DNA of 64,000 nucleotides, from NCBI GenBank assembly GCA_900320905.1, contig ONTZ01000024.1, forward strand, positions 29,513 through 93,512. The letters are read 5' to 3'. The notes beneath the pieces were generated by a model. The model was not told the DNA's origin and ran no database searches. It was given only the letters and a program-made list of their open reading frames with translations. The stretch is from an uncultured Prevotella sp. (GTDB taxonomy: Bacteria; Bacteroidota; Bacteroidia; Bacteroidales; Bacteroidaceae). Made by a program: the position numbers and the translations under genes. Below are positions 37,064 to 44,941 of this stretch, in pieces; position 1 is the first letter of the stretch; the number at the start of each line of letters is the position of its first letter.

Positions 37064-37254
37064 TTTAATTTTACTACTAAAAAACAGTTTAACTTATGAA
37101 TTAATGTACGCACATAAACCCACATCCGAGGTCTAACTCCCGGCTGCAAGTCTAACGAACGTAAGAAACGCTGATTCACGAACCGCTTCGCCCGGCCAAA
37201 GACGCCGCTATTCACACAACATTTCACGGGGATTCTAAGTCTCTCCCCTAAATC
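37064..37254 (-). ncRNA. Candidate L13 leader RNA (rplM 5' UTR)
   Basis: About 190 nt between the rplM promoter and ATG. It is GC-richer than other leaders here and has short complementary segments. The frame at 37060-37275 inside it shows no protein signature and I treat it as non-coding. L13 autoregulatory leaders are known in other bacteria; this one is inferred from length and position, and I have not worked out a fold. Confidence 0.5.
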
Positions 37255-37260
37255 GGACTG

Positions 37261-37293
37261 CAAAGGTACGAACAATTAGTGGAAAGAGACAAA
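37261..37293 (-). promoter_or_regulatory. Promoter of the rplM operon
   Basis: Minus strand -33 TTTG (37290-37293), 21-bp spacer, -7 TACCTTTG (37261-37268): an exact match to the Bacteroidetes consensus. Confidence 0.8.
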
Positions 37294-37355
37294 AGAATGT
37301 GGGCAATTACCTGATATTTAATTTTATTTAACTAAATCAATATTATTTCATTCCA

Positions 37356-40300
37356 TTAGGGCGTATCATTTAGTTCTTTCAATAACTCACGTACTGCTGC
37401 TTCCAACTGAAGGTCAGTGCCTGTTACGACAGTCTCCGGGCGGTTCAGTATGTAGACATCAGGTTCTAACTGTGTATTCTCCAGATAAGAGCCATCGGGC
37501 AGTTGATAACCAACGACAGGCACACCAAAGACAAGTGAGGGGTCTTGGAGCGTCTCCCAGTTCACAGAACTCATGGTACCTGGGACGGGAGCACCTACCA
37601 ACTTACCAATCCCCTGATGTCTATAGACCCAAGGTGTTCCGTGTGCATTACTATAGTTACCCTCAGCCTGTAACATGATACTGGGATGGTTGTAGCGACG
37701 GCTGGGCATATCACAGGCCTCCCTGCCACGAATCACCTGCGTAAAATACTTATGGCCCGAGAACAGAATCTCTATGTCTTCATGCAGACGACCACCTCCG
37801 TTGTAACGCGTATCGATGACAATGCCTTCCTTCAGGTTGTATTTGCCCAAGATATCAGAATACACGTCACGGAAACTGGCATCATTCATACCTTCTATAT
37901 GCACATAGCCCAGACGTCCGTTCGACAGACGTTCCACCTCGGCAGCCCTACTTTTTATCCAACGCTTGTATAGCAAATCCGATTGCTCAGACTGACTGAT
38001 GGGCAGAACCACCTCATCCCATGTACCGGCACTTCCCTTCAGACTCACCAATGTCTTTTTGCCCTTGCAGAGATTCAGCAACTGTGCCAGATCGGTCTCT
38101 TTTCCTACAGGTTGTCCATTGATGGCGGTAATGACATCCCCCACCTTCACCTTACTGTTAGCCCTACTGAAAGGACCGTCTTCCAGCACTGCAGTAATCT
38201 TCATGCCATCTGCAGCCTCAGTCATGTCGTAGAGCAATCCCAACTGGGCCGTGGCATCTCCCTTACTTGATGGTCTGAACCTTCCTCCCGTATGGCTTAC
38301 GTTCAACTCACCCAACAGTTCGCTCAGCAGTTCAGCAAAGTCGTAGTTGTTGCTAATATGCGGCAGGAAACGTGCATACGTCTGCACCATCAATTCCCAA
38401 TCGCATCCGTTATAATCCATACGGAAAATCTTCTTGTTGATCTGCTTGGCCACATGACGCAACATATATTCACGTTCGGCTGCCATATCCAGTTTCATCT
38501 GAGCATTGTAGGTAATGGCTGTCGTCTTGTCGCCCTTCTCTATCTTCATCATGCTGCTTCCCAATGAGTAGAGATTACCTTCCCTGTCCATCTGCAGTGA
38601 ACCGCTTCCGCCCTTGCTCAGCAGTTTGGTCTCATGCTTGCGCAGGTCCATCTTCCACAGGTCGGGCTTATCTTCAAAGGCCGAGAAGTAGTAGAGACTC
38701 TCACCGTCTTTGCTGATGATGGCATCACCCAAACGGCTGCTGTTAGGCGTCAGCCTGACGATACGATTCTCCAGCCCTTCAAACTCAATCTTGACAGTTT
38801 CGACAGAATCTGCATCTTCTTTCTTTTCCTCTTTGTTATCTGCCTTCTTTTTACTCCCCTTCTTACCTTTTACATCTTCCTTTTTATCATCCTTCTCCTC
38901 GTTCTTCTTTTCCAATTCCTTCAACAGCGCATAGTCCTCAGCCGACAGGCGATAACGGTCATACGCATCCTGAGTGAGGAATGCCAGGAAAACATCATTC
39001 TGACTACCCCAGGAGGCATGGCTACGCATGCCATAACGCTCACTCTGGAACAGGATGGCCTTACCATCCATCACCCAGCGGGGACTCTCACTCATATAGG
39101 CACTCTGTGTGATGGGATGAATCTCACCGCCCTCTGCACTGACAATACCCTGATCCATATAGGGGTCACGGCGGTTGGCAATGTAACTCAGCACGAACCA
39201 CTTGCCGTCAGGACTCCACTCAAAGTCGAATCCACCATCCTGATCATACCACTGGCTACCATCGGTTACCTGCGTCACCTTCTTGGTTTTGAGATCAACT
39301 ACCTTCAGTTTGATGCGATCCTCTATAAACGCCAGTTTCTTGCCGTCAGGACTATACTTTGGACTGCGGCGCTCCACCTGAGAGAAGTCTATCTCACCTT
39401 CCAACTCCAAAGCGGGCAATTCTGGAAACACACACTCTTCCTTGATCAGTGTAGCATTGGCAAAGTTCAGATCCTCATCCCTGACGATACTGGCTGTGTA
39501 GAGTTGCCAGTTACCGTTACGCTCCGATGCATAGACAATGGTCCTGCCGTCAGGCGCGAAGTCAACATCGGCCTCGGCGCCAGCCGTCTGAGAGATCCTG
39601 CGTGTGGTTGTATATTCCGTACTGGTTACGAAAACCTCACCACGCACCACAAAGGCAATCTGCTTACCGTCCTTACTCACTACCGGCTGGCGTGCGCCGC
39701 TGGTAAAACTCAGATTCGAAATCACAGGGTCGTCATCACGGATGACGGAGATACTCAGTTTCTGAGGCTGGGCACCGTTCTTTTGGGTATATACCTCACC
39801 ATTATAAGTATAACAGAGCATACCGTTTTTCGCGACACTCAGGAAGCGGACAGGATGAGTCTTGAAACTGGTGACGGACTGTATGCTGACAGGGGACTTT
39901 GGAGATTGGCCTATAATCCCCTGCCACTGGCAACTATATACATTCATGCTACCACCACTTTGCTCACTCAGGTAATAGAGCGTCTTTCCGTCGGCACTGA
40001 CCACAGGATTGCGATCCTCACCCGCATGTACTGTCACATTCGTATGCTGACCGCTCTGGGCATCATAATACCATATATCTCGTGTAATAGAAGAGGTATG
40101 ATGCTTGCGCCACTCGTCTTCATAGCCTTTAAGGTCCTGATAAAAGAAACTCTTACCGTCAGGGGCAAAACTGAGCATCTCAACAGGTGTTCCCAGTACT
40201 TGCAGACTACGACCTCCCGTCACAGGAACCTTATACAACTCAGGCAGTCTGCTGGAGGGAAACATCACACTCGCTGCCGGATCTTGGATATCGGCACCGA

Positions 40301-40691
40301 ACATCACCCACTCACCGTCGGGTGTGAAAGCCTGAGGCACTTCTGCCGTGCTGTTATAGGTCAGTCTGGTAGCAGAGCCGCCCCCAGCCGACATCACAAA
40401 AACATCCAGATTCCCATGTCTGTCGCTAGAAAAAGCGATCTTCTCACCGTCGGCACTCCAGACAGGAGAACATTCATAACTGTCCTGCGTGGTCAGTTGA
40501 ACAGCCGTCCCACCATTGGCTGATACTTTATAAATATCTCCTTTGTAGCAAAAGAGAACCTGTGAACCGTCAGGGCTAACCTGAACATCCCTCAGCCAAA
40601 GCGGCATAATAGCCTGACTCGCATTTGCCTGAAGTGTTAAACCTGCGAAAACTGCCGTCAGTGCAGCAACAAGAAACTGTTTTTTATTCAT
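37356..40691 (-). CDS. Tricorn-like S41 protease, secreted
   Basis: A 1111-residue peptidase of the tricorn/S41 family. A signal peptide (about 1-24, LTLQANA) sends it to the periplasm. The first 570 residues are TolB-like propeller repeats (VSPDGSQVLF, WSADGEKIAFSS, FAPDGRTIVYASE, YSPDGKKLAFI). A strongly charged Lys/Glu/Asp segment lies near 590-640. The C-terminal half has the C1 helical domain, a PDZ domain (GDVITAINGQPVGKE) and the S41 core with VIDTRYNGGG and the likely nucleophile Ser in PGTMSSVNWETL. It would degrade peptides. Its start overlaps the MATE stop by 8 bp, so both lie in one operon. Confidence 0.92.
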   Translation of the reverse strand: MNKKQFLVAALTAVFAGLTLQANASQAIMPLWLRDVQVSPDGSQVLFCYKGDIYKVSANGGTAVQLTTQDSYECSPVWSADGEKIAFSSDRHGNLDVFVMSAGGGSATRLTYNSTAEVPQAFTPDGEWVMFGADIQDPAASVMFPSSRLPELYKVPVTGGRSLQVLGTPVEMLSFAPDGKSFFYQDLKGYEDEWRKHHTSSITRDIWYYDAQSGQHTNVTVHAGEDRNPVVSADGKTLYYLSEQSGGSMNVYSCQWQGIIGQSPKSPVSIQSVTSFKTHPVRFLSVAKNGMLCYTYNGEVYTQKNGAQPQKLSISVIRDDDPVISNLSFTSGARQPVVSKDGKQIAFVVRGEVFVTSTEYTTTRRISQTAGAEADVDFAPDGRTIVYASERNGNWQLYTASIVRDEDLNFANATLIKEECVFPELPALELEGEIDFSQVERRSPKYSPDGKKLAFIEDRIKLKVVDLKTKKVTQVTDGSQWYDQDGGFDFEWSPDGKWFVLSYIANRRDPYMDQGIVSAEGGEIHPITQSAYMSESPRWVMDGKAILFQSERYGMRSHASWGSQNDVFLAFLTQDAYDRYRLSAEDYALLKELEKKNEEKDDKKEDVKGKKGSKKKADNKEEKKEDADSVETVKIEFEGLENRIVRLTPNSSRLGDAIISKDGESLYYFSAFEDKPDLWKMDLRKHETKLLSKGGSGSLQMDREGNLYSLGSSMMKIEKGDKTTAITYNAQMKLDMAAEREYMLRHVAKQINKKIFRMDYNGCDWELMVQTYARFLPHISNNYDFAELLSELLGELNVSHTGGRFRPSSKGDATAQLGLLYDMTEAADGMKITAVLEDGPFSRANSKVKVGDVITAINGQPVGKETDLAQLLNLCKGKKTLVSLKGSAGTWDEVVLPISQSEQSDLLYKRWIKSRAAEVERLSNGRLGYVHIEGMNDASFRDVYSDILGKYNLKEGIVIDTRYNGGGRLHEDIEILFSGHKYFTQVIRGREACDMPSRRYNHPSIMLQAEGNYSNAHGTPWVYRHQGIGKLVGAPVPGTMSSVNWETLQDPSLVFGVPVVGYQLPDGSYLENTQLEPDVYILNRPETVVTGTDLQLEAAVRELLKELNDTP

Positions 40692-42006
40692 AATCTATAT
40701 TTATTTGAGTTTTCAATCTATACCATATTGTCTGCAAGATACCCCGCATGGAGAGATAAACCATTTGTGCCAGCCATAATCCATGATTATTCATCACACT
40801 TACCGTCAGCCCATATACAGCAAAGAAGACGAGAGCAGAAAGGAATGACGATACAAGCATGCCTCGTGTAGCCGTCATGCCGATGAAGACACCATCCCAG
40901 ATAAAGGCGACACAACCCGCTATCGGGATGAGCCAAGCCCAGAAGAGATAGTCGCCTGCCGTCTCCAGCACTTGAGGCTCGTCTGTCAGCAATCCGACAA
41001 TCCAGCGCCCCCCTATTATATATAATAAGGTGTAAGCCGTTGTCACTATGATCATCCACATCCAGAGTCGTCGCAGTATCTCGTGGAAGGCTGTGCCGTT
41101 ATGTGCCCCGTATGCTCTGCCGCACAGTGCCTCACCAGCATAGGCAAAGCCGTCCATAAAATAGGAGAAGAACAGATAGAGTTGCAGCAGCACGGTATTC
41201 ACGGAGAGAATCACAGCCCCTTGACGGGCACCTGCCGAGGTAAAGAAGAGATTCACTGCTACGAGACAGAGGGTACGGAGGAAGATGTCGCGATTGACGG
41301 TGAGAAATGAGAAATGAGGAATGAGAAATGAGAAATGATGATTACCTGTTGAACGAAAATAGCCCGATAGCCTGCCATAGTATTTCCACAGCAATCCCAG
41401 TGCCATCAGCAGTCCGGCATACTGCGCTATCACCGTGCCTAAGGCCACTCCCTCAATTTTCATGCCGAAGCCATAGACCAGCGTCAGCGAAGCCAGTATA
41501 TTCACGATGTTCTGCATGATGCTGATAAACATCGGAATCCGCGTGTTCTGCATACCGATATACCAGCCCATCAGACAGAACAGCGTGAGAGAGGCTGGTG
41601 CACCCCAGATGACAATATAGAAATAGGTAGTCGCAAAAGGTACCACATCCGCCGTTGGTCCTATCAGCCAGAACATCAACCACTTCAACGGCACTTGCAA
41701 TACCATTAGCAACAGGGCAATTCCCAGAGCCACCACTGCCGAACGTACCAGTATTCTTGTGACTTCCGTCAGATCCCTGCGCCCCAAAGCCTGTGCCGTC
41801 AAGCCACTACTGCCCATACGGAGAAAGCCGAAGAGCCAGTAGACCAGATTGAAGATCATCGATCCCACTGCCACCGCTCCGATGTAGACAGGACTACCCA
41901 TGTGGCCCACGATGGCTACATCGATCATCCCCAGCAACGGCACTGTAATGTTCGACACGATGCTCGGCAATGCTATCTGTAATATCTGACCGTCACGGAT
42001 GTTCAT
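40684..42006 (-). CDS. MATE-family efflux transporter (DinF-like)
   Basis: A 440-residue inner-membrane protein with about 12 hydrophobic helices. It exchanges drugs or metabolites for Na+ or H+. N-terminal QILQIALPSIVSNITVPLLGMIDVAIVGHMG is the MATE/DinF signature; the second half repeats it with DGFAYAGEALCGRAYGA. Residues about 222-236 (HHFSFLIPHFSFLT), in the loop between the two halves, are encoded by six 7-bp repeats and look like an insertion. The -7 box is 8 bp before the ATG. Divergent from the hydrolase gene at 42106. Confidence 0.92.
   Translation of the reverse strand: MNIRDGQILQIALPSIVSNITVPLLGMIDVAIVGHMGSPVYIGAVAVGSMIFNLVYWLFGFLRMGSSGLTAQALGRRDLTEVTRILVRSAVVALGIALLLMVLQVPLKWLMFWLIGPTADVVPFATTYFYIVIWGAPASLTLFCLMGWYIGMQNTRIPMFISIMQNIVNILASLTLVYGFGMKIEGVALGTVIAQYAGLLMALGLLWKYYGRLSGYFRSTGNHHFSFLIPHFSFLTVNRDIFLRTLCLVAVNLFFTSAGARQGAVILSVNTVLLQLYLFFSYFMDGFAYAGEALCGRAYGAHNGTAFHEILRRLWMWMIIVTTAYTLLYIIGGRWIVGLLTDEPQVLETAGDYLFWAWLIPIAGCVAFIWDGVFIGMTATRGMLVSSFLSALVFFAVYGLTVSVMNNHGLWLAQMVYLSMRGILQTIWYRLKTQINIDYE
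41300..41341. repeat. Heptad tandem repeat inside the MATE gene
   Basis: Six 7-bp units on the plus strand: GTGAGAA, ATGAGAA, ATGAGGA, ATGAGAA, ATGAGAA, ATGATGA. The 42 bp equal 14 codons, so the frame is kept. Confidence 0.9.
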
Positions 42007-42014
42007 CTCGGGTG

Positions 42015-42022
42015 CAAAGATA
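42015..42022 (-). promoter_or_regulatory. -7 box for the MATE gene
   Basis: Minus strand TATCTTTG, 8 bp from the ATG at 42006. Confidence 0.65.
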
Positions 42023-42064
42023 CGATTTTTCTCTTAATTATTTGGTTTCTTCTCAGTTTATTTG

Positions 42065-42072
42065 TATCTTTG
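42065..42072 (+). promoter_or_regulatory. -7 box for the hydrolase gene at 42106
   Basis: TATCTTTG, with a TTTGG element about 20 bp upstream. The whole segment resembles the promoters at 47047 and 56096. Confidence 0.65.
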
Positions 42073-42105
42073 CACCGTCATCAATCATTAATAATTAACT
42101 GCCTT

Positions 42106-43068
42106 ATGAAAAAGAAACTATTTTTGTTGTTAACGCTTACGTTCGCCCTGAGTACAAGTATGTTTGCCCAAACCGAACCGACTGTCCTCGAAGAAGGCGG
42201 ATCAGGCCCTTACAAAGCCGTGATGTACGAAGTGGAAGGTTTCAAGGAACATACTATCTTCGCTCCAAAGGATCTCTCCGTGTTTAACGCCAAGAAAGCC
42301 CTGCCAGTACTCGTGTGGGGTAATGGTGGATGCGCCAACTCACCACGTGGACATGAGAAGTTCCTCAACGACATCGCCTCCTATGGCTACCTCGTGCTGG
42401 CAACTGGTATCATGCCGAAGGCAGACGCACCTCGAGGGATGGGCGGTATGGGACGCGGCAGTCAGTCGCGCTCAGAACAGCAGGTAGAGTCGATGGACTG
42501 GGCTTTCGCACAGAATGCCGATAAGAACAGTCCGTTCTACCAGAAAATTGACACCAAGAACATCTGTATCTCAGGTATGTCGTGTGGTGGCTTGCAGGCA
42601 CTCTTCAACTGCTTCGACCCACGTGTCACCTCTATCATGATCTGCAATAGCGGACTCTTCGATCAGGTGGAAGACGAGGGCAACGGTGGTGCCCCAGGTA
42701 CCCCACGTCGGATGGGTGGCGGTGCCCCACGGATGGGAGGAATGCCCAGTGTCGCCAAGTCGAAACTGAAGGAGATTCACTGTCCCATCATCTATATCCT
42801 CGGTGGTGAGACGGATATCGCCTACAACAATGGTATGGACGACTTCAAGCGTATCGACCATGTGCCAGCCATCGCCTGTAACCTGCCCGTAGGACACGGA
42901 GGCACCTACAACCAGCCCAATGGGGGTGAGTTTTCCATCGTGGCACGTGCCTGGCTCGACTGGCAACTCAAAGGCAACCAGGAAGCATCAAAGATGTTCG
43001 TTGGCGACAGCCCAGCCATCCTGCAGCGTAAGGACTGGACCTTGGAAAAGAATGCCAAAGTAAAATAA
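42106..43068 (+). CDS. Secreted alpha/beta hydrolase, paralogue 1
   Basis: A 320-residue serine hydrolase-like protein. ATG 42106 gives the signal peptide MKKKLFLLLTLTFALSTSMFAQ. The nucleophile elbow is GMSCGG (Ser in ISGMSCGGLQALF); the acid is probably Asp in GGETDIAYN and the base His in VGHGGTYNQ. Two Gly/Met/Arg-rich loops (RGMGGMGRGSQSR and GTPRRMGGGAPRMGGM) are unusual. The fold resembles polymer-degrading or acetyl-esterase-like enzymes of Bacteroidetes; the substrate is unknown. The next gene, convergent, is a homologue (shared VLEEGGSGPYK / VVEEGGTGPFK start and end of the mature protein). Confidence 0.82.
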   Translation: MKKKLFLLLTLTFALSTSMFAQTEPTVLEEGGSGPYKAVMYEVEGFKEHTIFAPKDLSVFNAKKALPVLVWGNGGCANSPRGHEKFLNDIASYGYLVLATGIMPKADAPRGMGGMGRGSQSRSEQQVESMDWAFAQNADKNSPFYQKIDTKNICISGMSCGGLQALFNCFDPRVTSIMICNSGLFDQVEDEGNGGAPGTPRRMGGGAPRMGGMPSVAKSKLKEIHCPIIYILGGETDIAYNNGMDDFKRIDHVPAIACNLPVGHGGTYNQPNGGEFSIVARAWLDWQLKGNQEASKMFVGDSPAILQRKDWTLEKNAKVK

Positions 43069-43090
43069 ACCAGCAAGCCATATAAAAAGA

Positions 43091-43123
43091 ACTCACTGAG
43101 GACAGCCCCAGTGAGTCTTTTTT
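43091..43123. terminator. Bidirectional terminator between the two hydrolases
   Basis: Perfect stem ACTCACTG / CAGTGAGT with T-runs on both strands, placed between convergent stops. Confidence 0.9.
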
Positions 43124-43125
43124 TA

Positions 43126-44181
43126 TTACCAATTCTTCCGAACGCCCTGCCACTCGGGGAATTTCATCTTTAAGTATTCGTCGTCGAGGAAGAGGGCGGA
43201 CTGGCCTACCTGGCCCTTCAACTGCCAGTCGAGCCATTTTATCACTGCCTTGGCATAGTTGCCACCATATTTCTCATAATAGGTGCCGCTGTGACCATCC
43301 TTTGAGTTCAGCATCACCACAGGGATATTGTCGGCAATGCGCTCGTAGTCCTTCTGTGCATTAGCATAGGCAATGTCGCCAGGGCCGCCAATCATATAGA
43401 ACATCGGGGTATGGAGGTTTTTCAGGTTCTCTTTCGTGGTACCCATCATCTCCATATCACCGATACCTGAGTTCAGCATCACACAAGTCTTGATACGGGG
43501 ATCATAGGCAACACCCAGCACCTGGGCACCTCCACAAGACTGTCCCATCGCTGCCACATGATCCAGAGCAAGACAATGGTAGTACTCCGAGCCCTGGGTA
43601 GCATTCTGCTCTGTCAACCAGTCGAGCACCTCCAGCAGCATCTTCGGATAAGTGCGGAATGGCGGGGTCTCAGGCTGCTTGGCTTTCTTATTCTTCTTGG
43701 CAGCCTTTGCTGCCTGCTCACGCTGTCGGGCCTGCTCCTCTTGTTGAGCCTTCTTCTCTTCGGCAGTCATCGGCAGGATCTTCTCACCATTCGCCATAAT
43801 CACATCACCCTTGGTTTCAGGATAAGCGGACTTCAAGACACCCCTCCACTGTGCCATCACATCGGCTTCGTCGTACGGACCGATGGCTGCTGCCACATAA
43901 CCGTAGGAGGCCACCTCGCTCAGCAACAGGCGCATCTCCACATTGTTGTTGAAACAGGCACCGTTGGCATAGACGATCACAGGCAGAGCCCCCTGCTTCG
44001 CCACCACCTCTTTCAGGTTCTGAGGGCGATACACCGTGAAACTAGGACAGGAGGCATCTCCCACCACTTCCGACTTGAACGGGCCTGTACCACCTTCTTC
44101 CACTACTTGTCTTTTCTCTGTCTGGGCATTCATCCCCACACTCATAGCGACCATCATCGCTGTCAATAACCATTTTTTCAT
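43126..44181 (-). CDS. Secreted alpha/beta hydrolase, paralogue 2
   Basis: A 351-residue homologue of the gene at 42106. ATG 44181 gives the signal peptide MKKWLLTAMMVAMSVGMNAQ. The nucleophile is Ser in MGQSCGGAQVLG, the acid Asp in GGPGDIAYAN, and the base His in DGHSGTYYEKYGG. A Lys/Ala/Gln-rich helical insert (about 145-185, EEKKAQQEEQARQREQ) is not present in the partner. The convergent pair probably arose by duplication with inversion. The substrate is unknown. A -7 box lies at 44217. Confidence 0.82.
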   Translation of the reverse strand: MKKWLLTAMMVAMSVGMNAQTEKRQVVEEGGTGPFKSEVVGDASCPSFTVYRPQNLKEVVAKQGALPVIVYANGACFNNNVEMRLLLSEVASYGYVAAAIGPYDEADVMAQWRGVLKSAYPETKGDVIMANGEKILPMTAEEKKAQQEEQARQREQAAKAAKKNKKAKQPETPPFRTYPKMLLEVLDWLTEQNATQGSEYYHCLALDHVAAMGQSCGGAQVLGVAYDPRIKTCVMLNSGIGDMEMMGTTKENLKNLHTPMFYMIGGPGDIAYANAQKDYERIADNIPVVMLNSKDGHSGTYYEKYGGNYAKAVIKWLDWQLKGQVGQSALFLDDEYLKMKFPEWQGVRKNW

Positions 44182-44216
44182 ACTTGATATAATTTGTTGA
44201 TCACACATTTCCGATG

Positions 44217-44224
44217 CAAAGATA
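44217..44224 (-). promoter_or_regulatory. -7 box for hydrolase paralogue 2
   Basis: Minus strand TATCTTTG, 35 bp before the ATG at 44181. Confidence 0.6.
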
Positions 44225-44331
44225 AAGTAAAAATCCGAGTTTGCGAAAAGAAAACACATTTTTTTCTTGTCAATCATATCAGCAGGAAATAAGATAGTTC
44301 AGAAAGATTTAGGTTCTTTAAGAAAAAGCAT

Positions 44332-44339
44332 TACTTTTG
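44332..44339 (+). promoter_or_regulatory. -7 box facing the 43-bp repeat array
   Basis: TACTTTTG with TTTA near -33. No coding frame with a protein signature follows until 44942; the first thing downstream is the hairpin array. Confidence 0.5.
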
Positions 44340-44419
44340 CAGCAAATTTCAGGGTCACTTGCAAAAGCCTGTGTTTAAATACATTCATTCGTCTATATGT
44401 CATCCCCCGTCGGGGTAAA

Positions 44420-44785
44420 GTTAGCCCAAAATCTGGGGCATGTCTATGCACACCGGGCAGAAGTATGCCTTGAATCTGGGGCACGTTTATGCACACCAGG
44501 CAAAAATATGCCCTGAATTTGAGGCACGTTTATGCACACCGGGCAGAAGTCTGCCCTGAATCTGGGGCATGTTTATGCACACCGGGCAGAAATATGCCCT
44601 GAATCTGGGGCACGTTTATGCACACCGGGCAGAAATATGCCCTGAATCTGGGGCAAGATATTCTGACCTCGGAAAAGTATGCCCTGAATCTGGGGCACGT
44701 TTATGCCCCCTGTGCATAAGTATGAACCGGATTCAGGGCAAGGTTTACCCCCCCTGGGGATGGCTTGCCCGAAATCTCAGGCATA
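44420..44785 (+). repeat. 43-bp tandem repeat array of GC-rich hairpins
   Basis: About eight units; unit starts (ATGCCCTGAATCTGGGGC or variant) at 44465, 44508, 44551, 44594, 44637, 44679 and 44722, plus a partial unit before and a diverged one after. The period is 43 bp, once 42. Each unit holds the potential stems GGGCA-GAAATA-TGCCC and GCCC-TGAATCTG-GGGC. Since 43 is not a multiple of 3, no frame gives a repeated peptide. Flanks are AT-rich. Confidence 0.9.
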
Positions 44786-44808
44786 ATAATACGCAAATAG
44801 AAAGTAAA

Positions 44809-44862
44809 CGACTAACATTTTATCAATTGTTAGTCGATTTTGATAAATTGTTAGTCGATTTT
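44809..44862. repeat. TTAGTCG motifs: one inverted and two direct copies
   Basis: CGACTAAC (44809-44816) is inverted relative to GTTAGTCG at 44829-44836 and 44850-44857. The two direct copies lie within AATTGTTAGTCGATTTT, 21 bp apart. They end about 35 bp before the -7 box at 44897, so an operator is plausible. Confidence 0.6.
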
Positions 44863-44896
44863 TCTTTTAATTTGGCAAAATTATGAGAATTATCAC

Positions 44897-44904
44897 TAAA
44901 TTTG
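44897..44904 (+). promoter_or_regulatory. -7 box for the 44942 gene
   Basis: TAAATTTG, 37 bp before the ATG. Confidence 0.55.
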
Positions 44905-44941
44905 CATCCATAATCAAGTTAAAACATTAAAGCAAATAGTT

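Noticed and set aside
37060-37275. 71-residue frame upstream of rplM
   Set aside because: It overlaps the promoter and the rplM start; better explained as leader RNA.
38634-40523. 629-residue open frame antisense to the tricorn-like protease
   Set aside because: It lies wholly inside a well-supported gene, has no family motif, and its composition mirrors the opposite strand.
44420-44785. CRISPR array
   Set aside because: Units are contiguous 43-bp tandem repeats without unique spacers, and no cas genes are nearby.
44569-44886. 105-residue frame through the 43-bp array
   Set aside because: The repeat period is not a multiple of 3, so the peptide is a by-product of the repeat; no family or signal is visible.
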